Assembly (NCBI GenBank): GCA_003176045.1
Contig: PSRM01000311.1
Location: 1-55,867 of the forward strand
Reading direction: 5' to 3'
Length of the DNA stretch: 55,867 nucleotides
Source: Verrucomicrobiota bacterium
GTDB lineage: Bacteria > Verrucomicrobiota > Verrucomicrobiia > Limisphaerales > UBA8199
The notes beneath the pieces were generated by a model. It made no database searches and had not been told where the DNA came from. It saw only the letters and a program-made list of their open reading frames with translations. Shown in pieces: positions 1 through 8,248 of this stretch. Numbering within the stretch: the stretch's first letter is position 1; each line of letters opens with the position of its first letter. The translations under genes were made by a program, and so were the position numbers.

Positions 1-245
1 TCTCCGGCTTGTAGGCCGCGTGCCCTCACGCGGCGCTCCGTTGCCATTCGCAGGCGAGTGCGAAATATGCGGGTACATGGGTTACATGGGTTACATGGGT
101 TACATGAGGAGCCCGTCGAGTTTTTGAAACGGGCGTTCGTGCGTTTGAGCGCTCCTCCCGGGAGCGCGGGCAGCTTTGCCCGCGAGAACGACTGACACCA
201 TAGGCGCAGGCAAGATGCCCGGGCTCGCAAGCACATCCGTTGGTT
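1..245. repeat. P4 half-element, 9-bp repeats and palindromes
   Basis: No gene is supported here. Positions 9-40 hold one half of the P4 palindrome (GGCCGCGTGCCCTCACGCGG) that is complete at 18050-18126 and 27223-27299; its partner may lie outside the window. Positions 69-105 hold a 9-bp direct repeat (GGGTTACAT, three to four copies). Positions 150-225 contain inverted G+C-rich arms (gggcagctttgccc; gcaagatgcccg) resembling the palindrome at 11203-11259. Small ORFs across this stretch are repeat translations. Confidence 0.6.
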
Positions 246-304
246 CTTGAATCACACTGAAAGGGCAGGCAGATTTCGCACACATGACGGGTCCGAAACA
301 ATTT

Positions 305-520
305 CACAATCCCGAAGAGATTGTGTCCTCCAGCCCAGGGTTGCGCGTCACGCGCTACCCTGGGTCATGCGCCCTGCCATTCGCCACCCCAACGGGGTTG
401 TGTCCGCGTTCGTCTTCTCAGCCACAACCCCTCCGGGGTGACGTTGGCCGATTGATTCCCAGGGTAGCTCGTTCCTCGCAACCCTGGGCTTTGAGGCGGA
501 ATCCCTTCGGGATTCAAGGC
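305..520. repeat. palindromic repeat element in the amidase leader
   Basis: A compound inverted repeat: an outer pair built on 'cccagggttgcg'/'cgcaaccctggg' and an inner pair 'cccaacggggttgtg'/'cacaacccctccgggg'. It ends with 'aatcccttcgggatt'. An open frame runs through it into the downstream amidase gene, but its translation has no signal peptide or domain character. I read it as a non-coding repeat and place the amidase start after it. Confidence 0.6.
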
Positions 521-532
521 TCGATTTTTTGG

Positions 533-1513
533 ATGCGCTTGGCTTTCGCGTGCGTTTTCATCAACTCCATTGCCCGGGCTGAGGCTGTTCCAACCGGTCC
601 AGGCATCAAACACGCGCATATCGCCGGCAGAGAATGTGTTCGGCTGGCCGATTGGGGCAAAGCGCAAGGGTTGGAAATGCGCTGGATAAAACGAGATGAA
701 AGCTTCGAATTCCGGGGCAACGGTAAGCGGCTTTCCTTCACCACCAACTCACGCGAGATCGAGATCGCTGGAGTGCGGCTCTGGTTGCTCTTTCCGCTCG
801 TCGCACAGAACGGCGATATCTACATTGCGCAACAGGATGTCCAAACCACCATCCAGCCAGTCCTGACTCCATCCCGGAACTCACGCGGAGCAAAGATCAA
901 CACGATTTGCCTCGACCCCGGCCACGGAGGAAAAGACCCCGGAGAAAGGGCGGCAGGCAATGTGGAAAAACAATATACGTTGCTGCTGGCCGAGGAATTG
1001 CGCGGCCAACTCACTCGGGCCGGACTGAAAACGGTCCTCACGCGCACAACCGATACATTCATCGAACTGCCCACCAGACCGGAACTGGCCAAAAGGCGGG
1101 GCGCGGACCTTTTTGTGAGTTTGCACTTCAATTCAATTGATACGTCGCGTGATTCGGTGAAAGGAGCCGAGGTATATTGCCTGACCCCTTCGGGTGCTCC
1201 CTCGACCAACGCCCAGGGCGAGGGCGGCGGCGGCTGGTGCATTGGCAACCGTGACAATGACCGGAATATGCTTCTAGCCTACGAGATCCAGAAGGCGCTG
1301 GGCCAGATCCAGGCAGTGGAGGACAGGGGCGTACGCCGTGCGCGCTTCGCGGTCCTCCGGGATGCCACCATGCCCGCCGTGCTGGTTGAAGGCGGCTTCA
1401 TGTCGCATCCGATCGAGGGCCGCAAAATCCTGACTCCCGGCTACCGCCGCCAACTCGCACGCGCCATCGCCGAGGGCGTTTTGAGTTATAAGAAAATTGT
1501 GGAAAGAGGATGA
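533..1513 (+). CDS. N-acetylmuramoyl-L-alanine amidase (Amidase_3), secreted
   Basis: Zinc amidase that cuts the bond between N-acetylmuramic acid and L-alanine in peptidoglycan, acting in the periplasm. The start at 533 (326 aa) gives a short signal peptide (MRLAFACVFINSIARAEA); the open frame extends upstream to 284, but only through a repeat. Residues 35-115 resemble the copper-amine-oxidase N-terminal stalk domain often joined to such amidases. Residues 122-320 are Amidase_3: zinc ligands H131 (DPGHGG), E145 and H198 (SLHFNS), and catalytic E286 (VEGGF). The whole catalytic set is present, so activity is likely. The gene stands alone, followed at once by H7 repeats and then the adenosyltransferase gene. 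Confidence 0.92.
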   Translation: MRLAFACVFINSIARAEAVPTGPGIKHAHIAGRECVRLADWGKAQGLEMRWIKRDESFEFRGNGKRLSFTTNSREIEIAGVRLWLLFPLVAQNGDIYIAQQDVQTTIQPVLTPSRNSRGAKINTICLDPGHGGKDPGERAAGNVEKQYTLLLAEELRGQLTRAGLKTVLTRTTDTFIELPTRPELAKRRGADLFVSLHFNSIDTSRDSVKGAEVYCLTPSGAPSTNAQGEGGGGWCIGNRDNDRNMLLAYEIQKALGQIQAVEDRGVRRARFAVLRDATMPAVLVEGGFMSHPIEGRKILTPGYRRQLARAIAEGVLSYKKIVERG

Positions 1514-1675
1514 ACTAAGTTCAAAGTTCAAGGTTCAAAGTTCAAAGTCAGAGAAGCGCAGGGCCAGAGAACAGAGAACAGAGAACAGAGGTCAAAGCTC
1601 AAAATCCACCTTCCGCCATCCATCATCCATCATCCATCATCCAGTATCCAGCATCACGTTTCACGTTGCACGTTT
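1514..1675. repeat. series of different H7 arrays
   Basis: Spacer between the amidase and adenosyltransferase genes. It is built from consecutive seven-base arrays of unrelated sequence: (GTTCAAA)n at 1519-1550, (CAGAGAA)n near 1563-1590 and (TCCATCA)n at 1617-1650, then 'cacgttt' units. There is no coding potential beyond repeat translation. Confidence 0.7.
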
Positions 1676-1683
1676 CATTCCCC

Positions 1684-2259
1684 ATGAGCATCGTCACTAA
1701 AACCGGTGATCGCGGCACCACGGGGTTGATGTACAACCGCCGCGTGCCCAAGAATCATCCCCGAGTTGAGGCTTACGGCGCGGTAGACGAACTGGATGCA
1801 TGTCTTGGAGTGGCTCGAGTCCAGCTTGCGAGGGAGCCAACGGAAATCGTGCTAAAGATTCAGCAGGATTTAGTGATTGTCATGGGCGAGCTGGCGACGG
1901 TGCCAGCGGATTTACCCCGCTACACGAAAGACGGTTTCTCAGTGGTGACGGCAGCTATGACCTCGAGGTTGGAGCACCAGATCGGAAAAATCGAACGAGC
2001 ACAGCCGCCGCTGCGAGGATGGGCGATGCCCGGCGCCAATGGGCCATCGGCAGCACTGCACCTGGCGCGAACCGTTTGCCGGCGAGCCGAGAGACGGGTG
2101 TCCGCCTTGCAGGAAGCCGGAGAGCTTCCGAATGCGGAATTGATCGTATATTTGAACCGGCTCTCGGACTTATTGTGGCTTTTGGCGCGGCAGGAGGAAT
2201 TGCGGGCAAAAACAAAACGCCGGACTCGTCGGCATCGAGTAGCGATGCCACAAAAGTAG
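1684..2259 (+). CDS. PduO-type ATP:cob(I)alamin adenosyltransferase
   Basis: Transfers the adenosyl group of ATP to cob(I)alamin to make adenosylcobalamin. Start 1684 gives 191 aa opening MSIVTKTGDRGTT, the ATP-binding motif near the N terminus of this family; an upstream ATG at 1666 adds six unlikely residues. Further family motifs: YGAVDELDACLG (about 33-44), the arginine-rich segment ARTVCRRAERR (about 130-140) and YLNRLSDLLWLLAR (about 160-173). The length fits the family. The C-terminal tail is basic. No other cobalamin gene and no cobalamin riboswitch is visible nearby, so this looks like a salvage function. Confidence 0.92.
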   Translation: MSIVTKTGDRGTTGLMYNRRVPKNHPRVEAYGAVDELDACLGVARVQLAREPTEIVLKIQQDLVIVMGELATVPADLPRYTKDGFSVVTAAMTSRLEHQIGKIERAQPPLRGWAMPGANGPSAALHLARTVCRRAERRVSALQEAGELPNAELIVYLNRLSDLLWLLARQEELRAKTKRRTRRHRVAMPQK

Positions 2260-2278
2260 CCGGAACTCGCCTCATATA

Positions 2279-2300
2279 GCGCAGATTTCCAAATCTGCGC
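2279..2300. terminator. perfect hairpin between convergent genes
   Basis: GCGCAGATTT-CC-AAATCTGCGC, a 10-bp perfect stem with a 2-base loop, between the converging adenosyltransferase and oxidoreductase genes. Its position suits a bidirectional terminator, but it lacks a clear T tract and could equally be a short dispersed repeat. Confidence 0.45.
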
Positions 2301-2306
2301 CAACCG

Positions 2307-3635
2307 TTACGCCAATTTCCACGGCGCGCGATAGTCTCTGCCCATCAACTTGCTCGCTTCCGGGTCGCCAATTATTCGCTCCCTGCTTGAGTCCCATTTG
2401 AGCTTGCGGCCCACAAGCATCGAGATCAGCCCCAGATGGCCGGGAATGGCCGAGTGATGGGCAGTCTCGGCCGGTGTAACGGTCGGCTGCCGGGATTTGA
2501 CGCAGTCCAAAAAGTTCTGATGGTGATCGGTGGACTTATATAACTTGACCTTGCGCAACTCTTCCGGAAGTTCGTTGTAGTCGCGCCATTCGGCTTTGGA
2601 GGACTCGAACACGCCGCGGTCCACTCTGACCCAACCATCGGTGCCAATCCATTTGGCCCCGCCTTGAATGTCCGGCTGGCCGCCGCCGATGGTCATTTCA
2701 ATATCGTTTGGGTATTTGAGTTCGATGCGGTATTTGGTGCAAGAGTTCCACACAGCGTCTTTGGGAGGGAACTCGCCGCGGCCCTCGATCTCCAGCGGTC
2801 CTGAGCGGTCGCAATCCATCCCCCAATGGGCGATGTCACAATGGTGCCCAATCCAATCCAGCAACTGGCCGCCGCCAGTGTTGTAGTTCCAGCGCCACTG
2901 ATAATGAGTGCGTTGCTCAATGTAGGGCAGCAGCGTCGATGGGCCGATCCAGCGATCATAGTCCAACTCCGGTGGCGGGGTAGTGCCTGGCATTGGCTTG
3001 TTCAGTTCCGGATGATCAAAGGGGCCATCAGGCAAGCCGACCTCGACGCGCTTGATTTTTCCGATCAGGCCGTTGCGAACAATCTCCGCGGCCTTGTGAA
3101 AGTTGGATTGCGACCGCTGCCACGAACCGGTTTGCCAGATGCGCTTGTTCTTTTGCACGGCTCTGACGATCGACTGTTGCTCAACTATTGTTCGCGCCAG
3201 CGGTTTCTCGCCGTAAATATCTTTGCCGTGATTGGCCGCCTCGACCGCTGCCAGCGCATGCCAATGGTCTGGCAATGCCAGCATGACCGCATCAATGTCC
3301 GTGCGCGCCATCAATTGGCTTAGATCGCTGTAGCCTTTGCAATCCTGGTTTTTGTAACGGCCATTGACCTTGTTTACCATGTCGCGCAGATGATTCTTGT
3401 CCACATCGCAAGCGGCGACAACCTGGCACTCCTTTTTGCCGAGAAATGCATCCGTGTTGCCATTGCCCATGCCGCCGCAACCGACAACACCCATCACAAT
3501 TCGGCCCGATGGCGCCGGGCGGTTGTCCCGCCCGAAAACGCTTAGAGGCAAGATGGTTGGCAACGCCACAGCCGTGCCCGCAGTCGCAAGAAAGTTTCGA
3601 CGTGTGAGTTTTTTGTCAGCAAAGGAATGATTCAT
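2307..3635 (-). CDS. Gfo/Idh/MocA-family oxidoreductase, Tat-exported
   Basis: NAD(P)-dependent sugar-type dehydrogenase family, 442 aa. The N terminus carries a twin-arginine signal (LTRRNFLATAG, about residues 9-19) followed by a hydrophobic stretch, so export folded with its cofactor is expected. The Rossmann start GVVGCGGMG follows at about 49-57, and the family lysine motif GEKPLA is at about 141-146. The C-terminal half is the usual GFO_IDH_MocA C-domain, with HHSAIPGHLGL near the end. Substrate cannot be told from sequence; exported paralogues of this type are abundant in Verrucomicrobia and Planctomycetes. Monocistronic, with an upstream spacer full of H7 repeats. Confidence 0.88.
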   Translation of the reverse strand: MNHSFADKKLTRRNFLATAGTAVALPTILPLSVFGRDNRPAPSGRIVMGVVGCGGMGNGNTDAFLGKKECQVVAACDVDKNHLRDMVNKVNGRYKNQDCKGYSDLSQLMARTDIDAVMLALPDHWHALAAVEAANHGKDIYGEKPLARTIVEQQSIVRAVQKNKRIWQTGSWQRSQSNFHKAAEIVRNGLIGKIKRVEVGLPDGPFDHPELNKPMPGTTPPPELDYDRWIGPSTLLPYIEQRTHYQWRWNYNTGGGQLLDWIGHHCDIAHWGMDCDRSGPLEIEGRGEFPPKDAVWNSCTKYRIELKYPNDIEMTIGGGQPDIQGGAKWIGTDGWVRVDRGVFESSKAEWRDYNELPEELRKVKLYKSTDHHQNFLDCVKSRQPTVTPAETAHHSAIPGHLGLISMLVGRKLKWDSSRERIIGDPEASKLMGRDYRAPWKLA

Positions 3636-3684
3636 AATGACAGGACGGGAGAGTAACGGAACCTATTCAGTTTTCCAAGGGGCA

Positions 3685-3863
3685 AGAGGACAGACGACAG
3701 AGGACAGAGAACAGAAGTCAGAGGTCGGAGGTCAGAGGTCAGAGGTCAGCGTCATCGGTGCGGGGTTGGTAGAGGTGGAAGTTTGATGCTTGAAGCTTTT
3801 TTGAAGTTTGAGGTTTGAAGTTTGATGTTTCTAGGGTGTTTGGTGTTTGGTGTTTGGTGTTTG
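3685..3863. repeat. H7 arrays (GAGGTCA-type and GTTTGGT-type)
   Basis: Three consecutive arrays with period 7: 'aggacag/acagagg' units, (GAGGTCA)n around 3720-3750, then (TGAAGTT/GTTTGGT)n at 3785-3863. It fills the gap between the oxidoreductase start and the glycosylase stop. No gene seen. Confidence 0.7.
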
Positions 3864-3878
3864 CGCAAACCGTGTTTT

Positions 3879-4871
3879 TCACCTGCCCCGAAAGTAGCCT
3901 TTTTGTTTCTCACTGATCGTCAGGCCCAGTTTCTGCATCACTTGTAGCATATCTTCCCAATGGTTTCTTTTTTCGCTAAGGGCCTGGTTGCGGAGCAGAT
4001 AGGCCGGATGATAAGTAAGCATAAGCGGAATGCCGCGGTAGCTGTGCCATTGCCCGCGCATTTTGGTGATGTACACCGCGCGCCCCAAAAGGCCCTCGGC
4101 CGCTGTGCCGCCCAAAGCCACCAGCACCCTGGGCTGTATCAGATCAATCTGCTCGTGCAGATAAGGAATGCAGGTCTTCATTTCCTCGGGCGTGGGCTTG
4201 CGGTTGCCGGTGCTTTGGCCCGGGGTATCGGGACGGCACTTAAGAATGTTGCCTATATATACCGAGTCCCGCTTAAGCCCCATGGTCTCAATCACCCTGG
4301 TTAACAAGTGGCCGGCTTTGCCCACGAACGGTTCCCCTTGTTCATCTTCATCCGCGCCGGGCGCTTCGCCAATGAACATGAGCTGCGCGTTAATGTCGCC
4401 GACACCGAACACAACCGTCTTTCTCGAAGCCGCAAGATGCGGACACTTGACGCAGGCCATTGCTCGCTGGCGCAAGTCCGCGAATGCGGCGGCCTTCGCT
4501 TCGGGGCTAAGTGTAGCGCGTGCTTTGGGTTGCATAGCTTCCGGCAGAAAGAGTGCCTCGGAGGAGGGTCGGGGGTCGGGGGTTGAGGGACGAGGGGCGG
4601 AGGATGGCCGAGGGGCGAGGGGCGAGGGGCGAGGAGTGGAAAACGGACGCGCTGGAGTAGGAATGGGCGAATGAGCGGCAGGTTGAGACGTCACAAAGCG
4701 CTGCCCGATGCCACTCGACCCTCGACCCTCGCCCCTCTCCCCTCTCCCAGTCTGGTCCCGCAAACCCGCCACCGTCCCTTGCGATACCGGTACAAACTTC
4801 ACACCTCTCGCCTTTAACTCCTCCAGATGTTGAATCGTCGCATCGAGCAAGGAATGATATTCGTCGGCCAC
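3879..4871 (-). CDS. type-4 (Fe-S) uracil-DNA glycosylase with repeat-derived insertion
   Basis: Removes uracil from DNA in base-excision repair. 330 aa, longer than the usual 200-250 aa of family-4 enzymes. The catalytic half is intact: CVKCPH (first cluster cysteines), GEAPGADEDEQGEPFVGKAG (uracil-binding motif), ILKCRP and KTCIPY (remaining cluster cysteines), and HPAYLLR. Between an N-terminal helix (residues 1-36) and the catalytic domain (from about 110) lies a Pro/Arg/Ser-rich stretch (about 41-105) that is the translation of an H7 array pair at 4557-4751. The linker is probably tolerated because this region is variable in the family. A divergent R1-type spacer (P1) lies upstream. Confidence 0.85.
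   Translation of the reverse strand: MADEYHSLLDATIQHLEELKARGVKFVPVSQGTVAGLRDQTGRGERGEGRGSSGIGQRFVTSQPAAHSPIPTPARPFSTPRPSPLAPRPSSAPRPSTPDPRPSSEALFLPEAMQPKARATLSPEAKAAAFADLRQRAMACVKCPHLAASRKTVVFGVGDINAQLMFIGEAPGADEDEQGEPFVGKAGHLLTRVIETMGLKRDSVYIGNILKCRPDTPGQSTGNRKPTPEEMKTCIPYLHEQIDLIQPRVLVALGGTAAEGLLGRAVYITKMRGQWHSYRGIPLMLTYHPAYLLRNQALSEKRNHWEDMLQVMQKLGLTISEKQKGYFRGR
4557..4751. repeat. H7 array pair inside the glycosylase gene
   Basis: Two oppositely oriented heptad arrays lie inside the coding sequence: GGGGTCG/GAGGGGC units at about 4565-4635 and CGACCCT/CGCCCCT units at about 4715-4748. The frame stays open throughout, giving a PRPSSAPRPSTPDPRPSS-like linker. The same unit (GGTCGAG) recurs inside pheS, the ABC exporter and the truncated gene at the window end. 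Confidence 0.8.
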
Positions 4872-4951
4872 GGGGAAACATTACCCGAAGGGACTGCCGG
4901 GAAACGAGATTTTTTGCCGGATATTGGGTCCAGTGTATTTTCGCGTCGCCT

Positions 4952-5101
4952 CTCATTAACACCGCGGCTTTAGCCCGGTGCTCGAGGACACACTGAACCG
5001 GACAAACTGTTTCAACAGTTTGTCCCTTCCAGCAAGCCGTTGAAACGGCTAAGACATCCCGGCGACGCTATCCACCGGGCTAAAGCCACGGTGCTAATGA
5101 G
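4952..5101. repeat. P1 palindromic element, copy 1
   Basis: 150 bp bounded by CTCATTAACACCGCGGCTTT... and the inverted end ...GCCACGGTGCTAATGAG. Inner inverted arms are built on 'gtttcaacagtttg' and 'gttgaaacggct'. Two more copies are at 17954-18242 and 20298-20454. It fills most of the divergent gene-free stretch 4872-5269; nothing else was recognised there. Confidence 0.85.
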
Positions 5102-5269
5102 AAGTGTTGCCGCCGCCACTGCCCAGATTTAATCAGCGGGGTCAAAGCTCTCCATCTGCTGGGGCATGCCTTTGGGCCCAAACCCGGCGAGAGCCCGGTG
5201 AAACGCCTCTTTTCTGTGTAGCGCGCGCCCTTTTCCCGTTTGGCCCCTCGCCTGCTTTGTTGGTCGCCG

Positions 5270-6436
5270 ATGTTTGTTTCACAGGGAAGTAAACCGCTGC
5301 GTCTAGGCTTTCTGCCCGAGACCGATTGTGCGCCGATCGTGGCCGCGCAGGAGCTTGGCATCTTCAAACGCTACGGACTCACGGTCGAGCTTCAAAGCCA
5401 GGCCAGTTGGAAACATGTCCACGACAAGATCATTTACGGCCAACTCGATGCCGCCCACGCGCCCGCGATGCTGCCGTTCCTGATTCGGTTGGGGCTCTGC
5501 TCAGAAGCGGCGAATTGCATCACCGGCCTGGTGCTCAGCCTTCAAGGCAATGGTATCACCATAAGCCGGCAGCTTTGGAACCAGGGCGTGCGCGATGCCG
5601 GCACCATGCGCGAGCAAATGTGGAAGGACCGCCACAAACGCATCTACACGTTCGGTGTTTCGTGCCCGCTCTCTTCCCAATACGCGCTGCTCTGCGGCTG
5701 GCTGCGGTCGCCCGGGTCGCCGCCTTATACCGAAGTGCGCATTGATACTGTCGCGCCCGAACAGATGTTTCCTCTGCTCAAGCTTGGCTACCTCGATGGT
5801 TACTGCTCGGGCGAGCCCTGGAACAGCGTGGCCGTCCAGGCTGGCGTCGGGGTCTGCATGGCCACCAGCGCCGAGCTTGCGCCGATGCATCCCGAAAAGG
5901 TTTTGCTGGTGCGGGAAGAGTTCGCCCAGAGCCACGCCGATGAACATGAACGGCTCATCGCAGCGCTCATCGAAGCCTGCGCCTTGTGCGATGACCCGCG
6001 CCAGCGCGCCTCCCTTTGCGAGATTCTTGCCCAATCGCGCTACGTCAATGCGCCTGTGGATTGTCTTAAACCCGGTTTGACCGAGCTATCCCGGCCTTCA
6101 TCGACCGTTTCATCCGGTGCTCCATCAATCCAGAATTCCAATATTCCAATTTTCCAATCCCTATCCAGCATCTTCAGCCGTTCCCGCGCCAACGAGCCGG
6201 CCGCCGCGAAATCCGCGTGGCTCACCGGACGCCTGTTTGAATTTCTGCGCTGGCCCAGCCGTCCGGCGGCGCTCAGCAAGGTGTTTCGGCCAGACATTTA
6301 TAGAAGAGCTGTTGGGCTAATCCCCAGCGCAAACATCAAACTCCAAACTCCAAACACCAAAGCAAATGCCAAACTCCAAACTTCAAACACCAAGCTTCAA
6401 AAGAAGCGCCCGCCAGGGCTGGTCTCGGCCATCTAG
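5270..6436 (+). CDS. NrtA/NasS-like nitrate-binding protein, no signal peptide
   Basis: Member of the nitrate/taurine-type substrate-binding family (NMT1/NrtA), 388 aa from ATG 5270; a TTG at 5240 would add ten residues. Recognisable motifs: LRLGFLPETDCAPIVAAQE at the start, the YGQLDAAHAPAMLP segment, and YCSGEPWNSVAV in the second lobe. There is no signal peptide or lipobox, which argues for a cytoplasmic NasS-type nitrate sensor rather than a transporter component. No permease, ATPase or ANTAR partner (NasT) is next to it. About residues 270-300 (Ser/Pro/Ile-rich) and the last 40 residues are translated repeats. The final LQTPNTK-type repeats are a heptad array read in frame. The real fold probably ends near the segment RRAVGLIP. 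Confidence 0.72.
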   Translation: MFVSQGSKPLRLGFLPETDCAPIVAAQELGIFKRYGLTVELQSQASWKHVHDKIIYGQLDAAHAPAMLPFLIRLGLCSEAANCITGLVLSLQGNGITISRQLWNQGVRDAGTMREQMWKDRHKRIYTFGVSCPLSSQYALLCGWLRSPGSPPYTEVRIDTVAPEQMFPLLKLGYLDGYCSGEPWNSVAVQAGVGVCMATSAELAPMHPEKVLLVREEFAQSHADEHERLIAALIEACALCDDPRQRASLCEILAQSRYVNAPVDCLKPGLTELSRPSSTVSSGAPSIQNSNIPIFQSLSSIFSRSRANEPAAAKSAWLTGRLFEFLRWPSRPAALSKVFRPDIYRRAVGLIPSANIKLQTPNTKANAKLQTSNTKLQKKRPPGLVSAI

Positions 6437-6573
6437 ATCTCGCACATTGAAGTTTGAGATTTGAAGTTTGAGGTTTCTCTGGTGATTGGAGCTTGGTGTT
6501 TGGTGTTTGATGTTTGCTCAGGGGGTGTTTGGGGTTTTATCCGTGTGCATCCGTGTCCGTCCTTGGTTGAGGC
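6331..6573. repeat. inverted H7 pair plus D10 end
   Basis: The left array (AAACTCC/AAACACC)n at 6331-6410 and the right array (GAAGTTT/GTTTGGT)n at 6448-6525 are in opposite orientation. They are followed by 10-bp phased ATCCGTGTnn units at 6538-6573. The left array is read as the C-terminal tail of the nitrate-binding protein, and the right D10 end forms the last codons of lpxA. Both flanking genes therefore end inside the repeat. Confidence 0.75.
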
Positions 6574-7358
6574 TTTTTTTTCCCACGCACACTTACATCA
6601 AAGCAGACTCCTCGCTTCGAACTTGCCACGAAGTCCATCATCACTTTCGCCGGTTCGCTGGAAAATTTTTCCCGCGCCTCGGCCAATGCATTGCTCATGT
6701 TGAGCCCGCTGCGGAAAAGCGCGCGATAAAGACGACTTAATTCCACCTGATCACCCGATGGCATTCCGGCGCGGCGCAGGCCCACAAGATTAAGACCGCA
6801 AATTCCGTTTTCGCCTCGCGCAATCGTGTACGGAGGCAAGTCCTTGCTGATGGCCGAGCCTCCTCGCATCAATGCGAGCGTCCCAATGTGCACGAACTGG
6901 TGAACGAGGCAATTACCCGAGACGAGCGCGCGATCTGCCACTTCCACGTGACCGGCCAGGAGAGCACCACTGGCAACGATCACGTCGGTTCCGAGCACAA
7001 CATCGTGCGCCACATGGCTGTTGTGCATGAGAAAACAATTCGAACCGATAACCGTCGCTTGCTCGGAATTGTTGGAGCGATGCACCGTCACGTGTTCGCG
7101 GAAAATGTTGTTATCCCCGATTCGCAACCGGGTCGATCCGCCTTTGAACTTCAAGTCCTGCGGTTCCTCGCCGATCACTGCTCCGGCAAAGAACCGGTTT
7201 CCCGCCCCGATGCTTGTTAGGCCGGTCAGGTACACGTATGGCCCGATTATACAGCCCGGCCCGATCTCCACCTCTTCGTCAATGACCGCATAGGGTCCAA
7301 CCTGCACGGAAGAATCCAGCCTGGCCTTCGGATGAATAATCGCCGTTGCATGAATCAT
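6537..7358 (-). CDS. lpxA: acyl-ACP--UDP-N-acetylglucosamine O-acyltransferase
   Basis: First step of lipid A synthesis: transfers a hydroxyacyl chain to the 3-OH of UDP-GlcNAc in the cytoplasm. 273 aa. The left-handed beta-helix hexapeptide repeats are clear from residue 2 to about 185 (IHPKA, VGPYAVI, IGPGCIIGPYV). The catalytic histidine is H115 in MHNSHVAHDV. GLNLVGLRRAG near 195-205 begins the helical C-terminal domain. The last roughly 11 residues (PQPRTDTDAHG) are encoded by a 10-bp phased repeat, an extension beyond the normal family end. No lpxD/fabZ/lpxC cluster is adjacent, unlike in Proteobacteria. Confidence 0.93.
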   Translation of the reverse strand: MIHATAIIHPKARLDSSVQVGPYAVIDEEVEIGPGCIIGPYVYLTGLTSIGAGNRFFAGAVIGEEPQDLKFKGGSTRLRIGDNNIFREHVTVHRSNNSEQATVIGSNCFLMHNSHVAHDVVLGTDVIVASGALLAGHVEVADRALVSGNCLVHQFVHIGTLALMRGGSAISKDLPPYTIARGENGICGLNLVGLRRAGMPSGDQVELSRLYRALFRSGLNMSNALAEAREKFSSEPAKVMMDFVASSKRGVCFDVSVRGKKKPQPRTDTDAHG

Positions 7359-7469
7359 AACCCGATACAGGGTGCGCGTCTCGCAAGGCTTGTCACGCCA
7401 AAAGAGGTATTCTTCGTCCCTGTCATGGAATCCTGATCTTTAGCCGATCGGACGCCGCCAGGTTGTCAT

Positions 7470-7654
7470 AGTCCCAGAGGGACGACAGAAAATAGCCCAG
7501 CGTTTCAACGCCGGGTTTGCGGGGCGGTGCGGAATAAGTCCCGGTAGGGACGACAGAACCGCTTCTTCTGTCGTCCCTACGGGACTCGTGGTTGTTCGCC
7601 CTCTCCTACCCAGCGTTGAAACGCTGGGCTATTGTCTGCCGTCCCTGCGGGACT
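7470..7654. repeat. P2 palindromic element, copy 1
   Basis: 185 bp. Ends are AGTCCCAGAGGGACGACAGA and the inverse (tctgccgtccctgcgggact). Inner inverted arms are 'aatagcccagcgtttcaacg' and 'cgttgaaacgctgggctatt', around a central pair 'gtcccggtagggacgacaga'/'tctgtcgtccctacgggac'. A second copy is at 43007-43194. It occupies the gene-free stretch 7359-7774; no other feature is visible there. Confidence 0.88.
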
Positions 7655-7774
7655 TAGTTCTGGCCGCATTTGAAAAGTTCGTGGCATTGGGTTGGATCCT
7701 TCAGGTACTTTAGCTTGGGCTTTCGGCGGCAATTCAGTATGGTTTTCATCAACGTAAGCGCTGAACCACCCAAA

Positions 7775-8239
7775 ATGTGCGCGATCATTTCATATCTTGC
7801 TCTGCTTTGCTTCTTTGCTGCCCCTTTGCACGCGCGGGCCGGCGAGGGTAAGATCATCAAAGTGTTGCCTCAATTTCTGGATGCCAGAGGCCGGGCCTCG
7901 TTGTCCCCAAGCCTTTATGACCGGGACGCCTACCAATCCGTGCTGCTCCAGCATCCGGAAAAGCGGTCCGGGATCCAGTTCCAGATTCACTGGAAAACCA
8001 AAGGCGGGGTTTGGGAGCCACTCACGCTGCGCCTTGAGTTGCGCGGGATAGCGGAAGGCAATCTGCCCAAAGAGCACGTGCTTGATCAGCGGGTGGATCC
8101 CAGCGGTTGGCTCGGCCATTGGTCTAATGTTGTCCTAAGTGGCGCCGCATACCGGGATTTCGGCGAGGTGACCGCCTGGCGCGTAACCCTGTGGGAAGGG
8201 CGGAAGCAGATTGGAGAGCAGAAGTCGTTTTTGTGGTAG
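7775..8239 (+). CDS. secreted protein of unknown function
   Basis: 154 aa from ATG 7775, which gives a clean signal peptide (MCAIISYLALLCFFAAPLHA, cleavage near ARA). Two upstream ATGs (7670, 7739) lengthen the frame but lack signal character. The mature part is a mixed beta-rich sequence with no motif I recognise (for example KVLPQFLDARGRASLSPSL and WRVTLWEGRKQIGEQKSFLW). The start SP plus small soluble domain suggest a periplasmic protein. It is isolated between a P2 element and an H7 pair; function unknown. Confidence 0.65.
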   Translation: MCAIISYLALLCFFAAPLHARAGEGKIIKVLPQFLDARGRASLSPSLYDRDAYQSVLLQHPEKRSGIQFQIHWKTKGGVWEPLTLRLELRGIAEGNLPKEHVLDQRVDPSGWLGHWSNVVLSGAAYRDFGEVTAWRVTLWEGRKQIGEQKSFLW

Positions 8240-8248
8240 CCGACGGAT

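Noticed and set aside
284..532. Upstream extension of the amidase reading frame
   Set aside because: The stretch is a compound palindromic repeat; its translation has no signal peptide or domain, and a good signal peptide begins at 533.
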